From HGM04593 sp045578665 (GTDB taxonomy: Bacteria > Bacteroidota > Bacteroidia > Bacteroidales > Bacteroidaceae), in assembly GCA_045578665.1 (NCBI GenBank), contig JAZNKR010000209.1, positions 1 to 33,953 on the forward strand: a stretch of 33,953 bases of DNA, given 5' to 3'. The notes beneath the pieces are model-generated. The model was given only the letters and a program-made list of their open reading frames with translations. It did not search any database and was not told where the DNA came from. Within the stretch, counting starts at the first letter, position 1. Every line of letters begins with the position of its first letter. Of this stretch, positions 32,143-33,953 are shown in pieces. The position numbers and the translations under genes were made by a program.

Positions 32143-32508
32143 ATGGATTATACGAGTAATAAAAAAGAGTGTTTAGAAATTCGTAGAACGCTAAGACACA
32201 ATCTCACTCCCGCCGAAGCAGTATTATGGGTAAATTTAAAAAGGAATAATATATATAATCTCCGATGGCGGAGACAATTTTCAGTAGGCTAATATATTCT
32301 CGATTTCTACTGTCCTGCCGCAAAGCTTGCCATTGAGCTGGATGGTAACGAGCACTATACAATGGAAGGAGACAGATACGACAATGAGAGAGATTATTTC
32401 ATATCAAGTAAAGGTATAAAAATACTAAGGTATGAGAATTGCGAGATTTGGAATTCATTAGATAAAGTCATTGAAGACATTGAGAGAGAAATAACACAAA
32501 GAGTTTGA
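32143..32508 (+). pseudogene. DUF559 (Vsr-like) endonuclease gene with an in-frame stop
   Basis: 122 codons from ATG 32143 to TGA 32506-32508. The frame gives MDYTSNKKECLEIRRTLRHN, then LTPAEAVLWVNLKRN, LRWRRQFSVG, a TAA at codon 50 (32290-32292), then YILDFYCPAAKLAIELDGNE and later RDYFISSKGIKILRYEN. This is the DUF559 pattern (R..LT.AE..LW..L, RRQ..VG.YI.DFYCP..KL.IELDG). In functional relatives the position of the stop is usually Gln, Pro or similar; CAA to TAA is one transition. The rest, including the nuclease residues D of DFYCP and ELDG, is intact, so the break looks recent. PD-(D/E)XK/Vsr-like fold. It lies between palindromic repeats B2 and B3, and its last codons run into B3. Confidence 0.85.
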
Positions 32509-32645
32509 ATGAAACACACAAACAAAATAATCAAACTCCTCCGTCTTCAAAACAAGTTTTGAATCCACCTCCTCTTATCCAAGAGGAGGAGCTTTAGTAA
32601 CATATTGAACAACATAAAGAAAACAACTCTCTCTTATCCAAGAAT
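32502..32645. repeat. Palindromic repeat B3 plus decayed A3
   Basis: GAGTTTGAATGAAACACACAA (containing the DUF559 stop), TCAAACTCCTCCGTCTTC (32531), palindrome TTCAAAAC-AA-GTTTTGAA, hairpin CCTCCTCTT-ATCC-AAGAGGAGG (32568-32589), then TTTAGTAACATATTGAACAACA and a degenerate hairpin CTCTCTCTTATCCAAGAAT (about 32627-32645). The inner palindrome is shorter by one pair than in B2, yet both arms changed together. Confidence 0.75.
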
Positions 32646-32712
32646 ATGAATTATATATTACTCAATAACAGTTTACAGAGAAGTCGACAGTAAAACATCA
32701 AACATTCACTAT

Positions 32713-33744
32713 ATGAAAAAAGAAAAGCGCATAATAGAGTGTGTCCCTAACTTCAGCGAGGGACAGCGCCCCGAAGTGATAGAAGCCATCGCCGCCGCCA
32801 TCGACAGCGTCGACGGAGCAAAAGTATTGCACCGCGACCCCGGCTTCGATGCCAACCGCACAGTGATAACCTTTGCAGGAGCGCCCGAAGCGGTAGTAGA
32901 AGCAGCCTTCCGTGCCGTTCGCTGCGCCGCCGCACACATAGACATGCGCACCCACAAGGGACGCCATCCGCGGATAGGAGCAACAGATGTTTTGCCGCTT
33001 GTCCCCGTCAGTGGAGTAACCCTCGAAGAGTGTGCCCTCTATGCCCGCGAACTCTCCCGACGCATATACGAAGAGCTTGGTATCCCCGTCTATTGCTACG
33101 AAGCGGCTGCCTACAAAGAAAAATGGCGCAACCTCGCCGTCTGCCGCAAGGGAGAATACGAGGCACTTACCAAACGCATCACCGACCCCGAAGAGGCACC
33201 CGACTATGGTGCAGGGGAATACACCCTTCAAGCCGCAAAAAGCGGTGCATCTGTTGTGGGAGCACGCAAATTCCTCATCGCAGTTAACTTCAATCTCAAC
33301 AGAGAGGCAAGCGTGGAATGCGCCAAACAGATAGCCCTCGATGTGCGCGAAAAAGGACGCACCACCATCCACAACGGCACCACCCTGCACATTCCAGGTC
33401 GCCTGAAAGCATGCAAAGCCATCGGCTGGTACATCGAAGAGTACGGCAAGGCACAGGTATCGATGAATGTTACCGACATAGACGCAGCCCCGCTCTACAA
33501 GGTCTACGAAGAGGTGTGTGCCGCCGCAGCCGAACATGGAGCAGAGGTAACAGGCACAGAGATTATAGGTCTTGTTCCCCGTCGCGTACTTACTGAAACA
33601 GGGCACCATTTTGCCGAGAAGCACTCGCTTCCTTGCCCCGACGACAATACCGCCATCACCATAGCAATAGAAAAATTGGGATTGGACGAACTTACACCCT
33701 TCCTCCCCAACGAAAGAATCATCGAAGAACTGATAGAGGTGTAG
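32713..33744 (+). CDS. ftcD: Glutamate formimidoyltransferase
   Basis: 343 residues. Transfers the formimino group of N-formimino-L-glutamate to tetrahydrofolate, linking histidine degradation to one-carbon metabolism. N-terminal IIECVPNFSEGQRPEVIEAI and HRDPGFDANRTVITFAG are family hallmarks. HKGRHPRIGATDVLPLVP (81-98) contains the histidine (81 here, 82 in mammalian FTCD) proposed as general base. Only the transferase domain is present; the cyclodeaminase half of bifunctional FTCD is absent and would be a separate gene. Other hut genes may lie beyond the right edge. Complete at both ends. No clear promoter seen in the repeat DNA upstream. Confidence 0.95.
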   Translation: MKKEKRIIECVPNFSEGQRPEVIEAIAAAIDSVDGAKVLHRDPGFDANRTVITFAGAPEAVVEAAFRAVRCAAAHIDMRTHKGRHPRIGATDVLPLVPVSGVTLEECALYARELSRRIYEELGIPVYCYEAAAYKEKWRNLAVCRKGEYEALTKRITDPEEAPDYGAGEYTLQAAKSGASVVGARKFLIAVNFNLNREASVECAKQIALDVREKGRTTIHNGTTLHIPGRLKACKAIGWYIEEYGKAQVSMNVTDIDAAPLYKVYEEVCAAAAEHGAEVTGTEIIGLVPRRVLTETGHHFAEKHSLPCPDDNTAITIAIEKLGLDELTPFLPNERIIEELIEV

Positions 33745-33953
33745 AGATGGGGGAGATAAAAAACTTCTAATATTACCACGTATATATAACGTATAAAGAG
33801 AGGGGGTGAAATTACAATACCTTCCGGATGAGAAATATAAAAACATAGGAAAAACGCCCGGAATCCTCAAATACAGACGACTTTAAAACATGCTACCTTA
33901 TAAAGCAAGAGTTTAGAGACAGAATTGCCTAATTTTTTAATAAAAAAAGTGAA
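33745..33953. other. Right-edge AT-rich DNA
   Basis: No supported gene, terminator or repeat. The ACGTATATATAACGTAT stretch near 33779 is only roughly palindromic. The next gene lies beyond the window. Confidence 0.3.

Noticed and set aside
31949..32176. Small frame across the palindromic units
   Set aside because: It reads through repeat DNA (KELSLLDKREYPIGGG) and into the DUF559 start in another frame; it is a product of the repeat sequence, not a gene.

Overview
The window looks like chromosomal DNA of a member of the order Bacteroidales (phylum Bacteroidota). Three things point there. The gene sets are typical of that order: dapB-lepB-wbqC, ruvB next to an oligosaccharide flippase, a long signal peptidase I, and YfhO with glycosyltransferases. 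Several gene starts are preceded by the Bacteroidota promoter form (TTTG or TTG, about 20 bp, TAnnTTTG) with short leaders. Shine-Dalgarno sites are mostly weak or absent. I cannot name a genus. I saw no rRNA, tRNA or CRISPR array.

Layout. 1-2212: the edge of a palindromic repeat family, an AAA/DUF4143 ATPase (minus strand), a 73-bp tandem repeat and a 191-bp MITE-like element. 2213-5754 (minus): a cell-envelope/DNA-repair operon, read as lytic transglycosylase, ruvB, flippase. 5958-11767 (plus): an RlmL-type rRNA methyltransferase, purD, two small membrane proteins (one YqaA/DedA-like), then a ZnuA-like lipoprotein and a ZnuC-like ATPase with no permease. 11862-13422: an AT-rich DUF5675-like gene and a lipoprotein. 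13412-16240 (minus): dapB, lepB, wbqC. 16261-17960: a second AAA/DUF4143 ATPase between two identical 40-bp direct repeats. 17967-19139 (minus): a membrane acyltransferase.

19344-28416 (plus) is a tight cluster starting with metG and continuing into flippase, two GT4-type glycosyltransferases, YfhO and a GT2 glycosyltransferase, mostly with 4-bp overlaps. It looks like a surface-glycan assembly cluster co-transcribed with a housekeeping tRNA synthetase. It is followed by an M24 aminopeptidase with a strong hairpin terminator. A second MITE copy then touches the start codon of a GT-C-type membrane protein. 31654-32712 is a 1-kb stretch of paired palindromic repeats around a DUF559 (Vsr-like) endonuclease gene broken by one stop codon. 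The window ends with glutamate formimidoyltransferase.

Most genes are core functions. The unusual material is in the intergenic DNA: (1) palindromic units whose arms differ between copies but still pair, built around a DUF559 nuclease gene, a layout that recalls REP/REPIN-type systems; (2) a two-copy MITE that keeps an apparent transposase promoter and start; (3) the ATPase gene between 40-bp direct repeats with four 23-bp repeats upstream of its promoter; (4) a DUF5675-like protein with a His/Ser-Gly-Cys motif.
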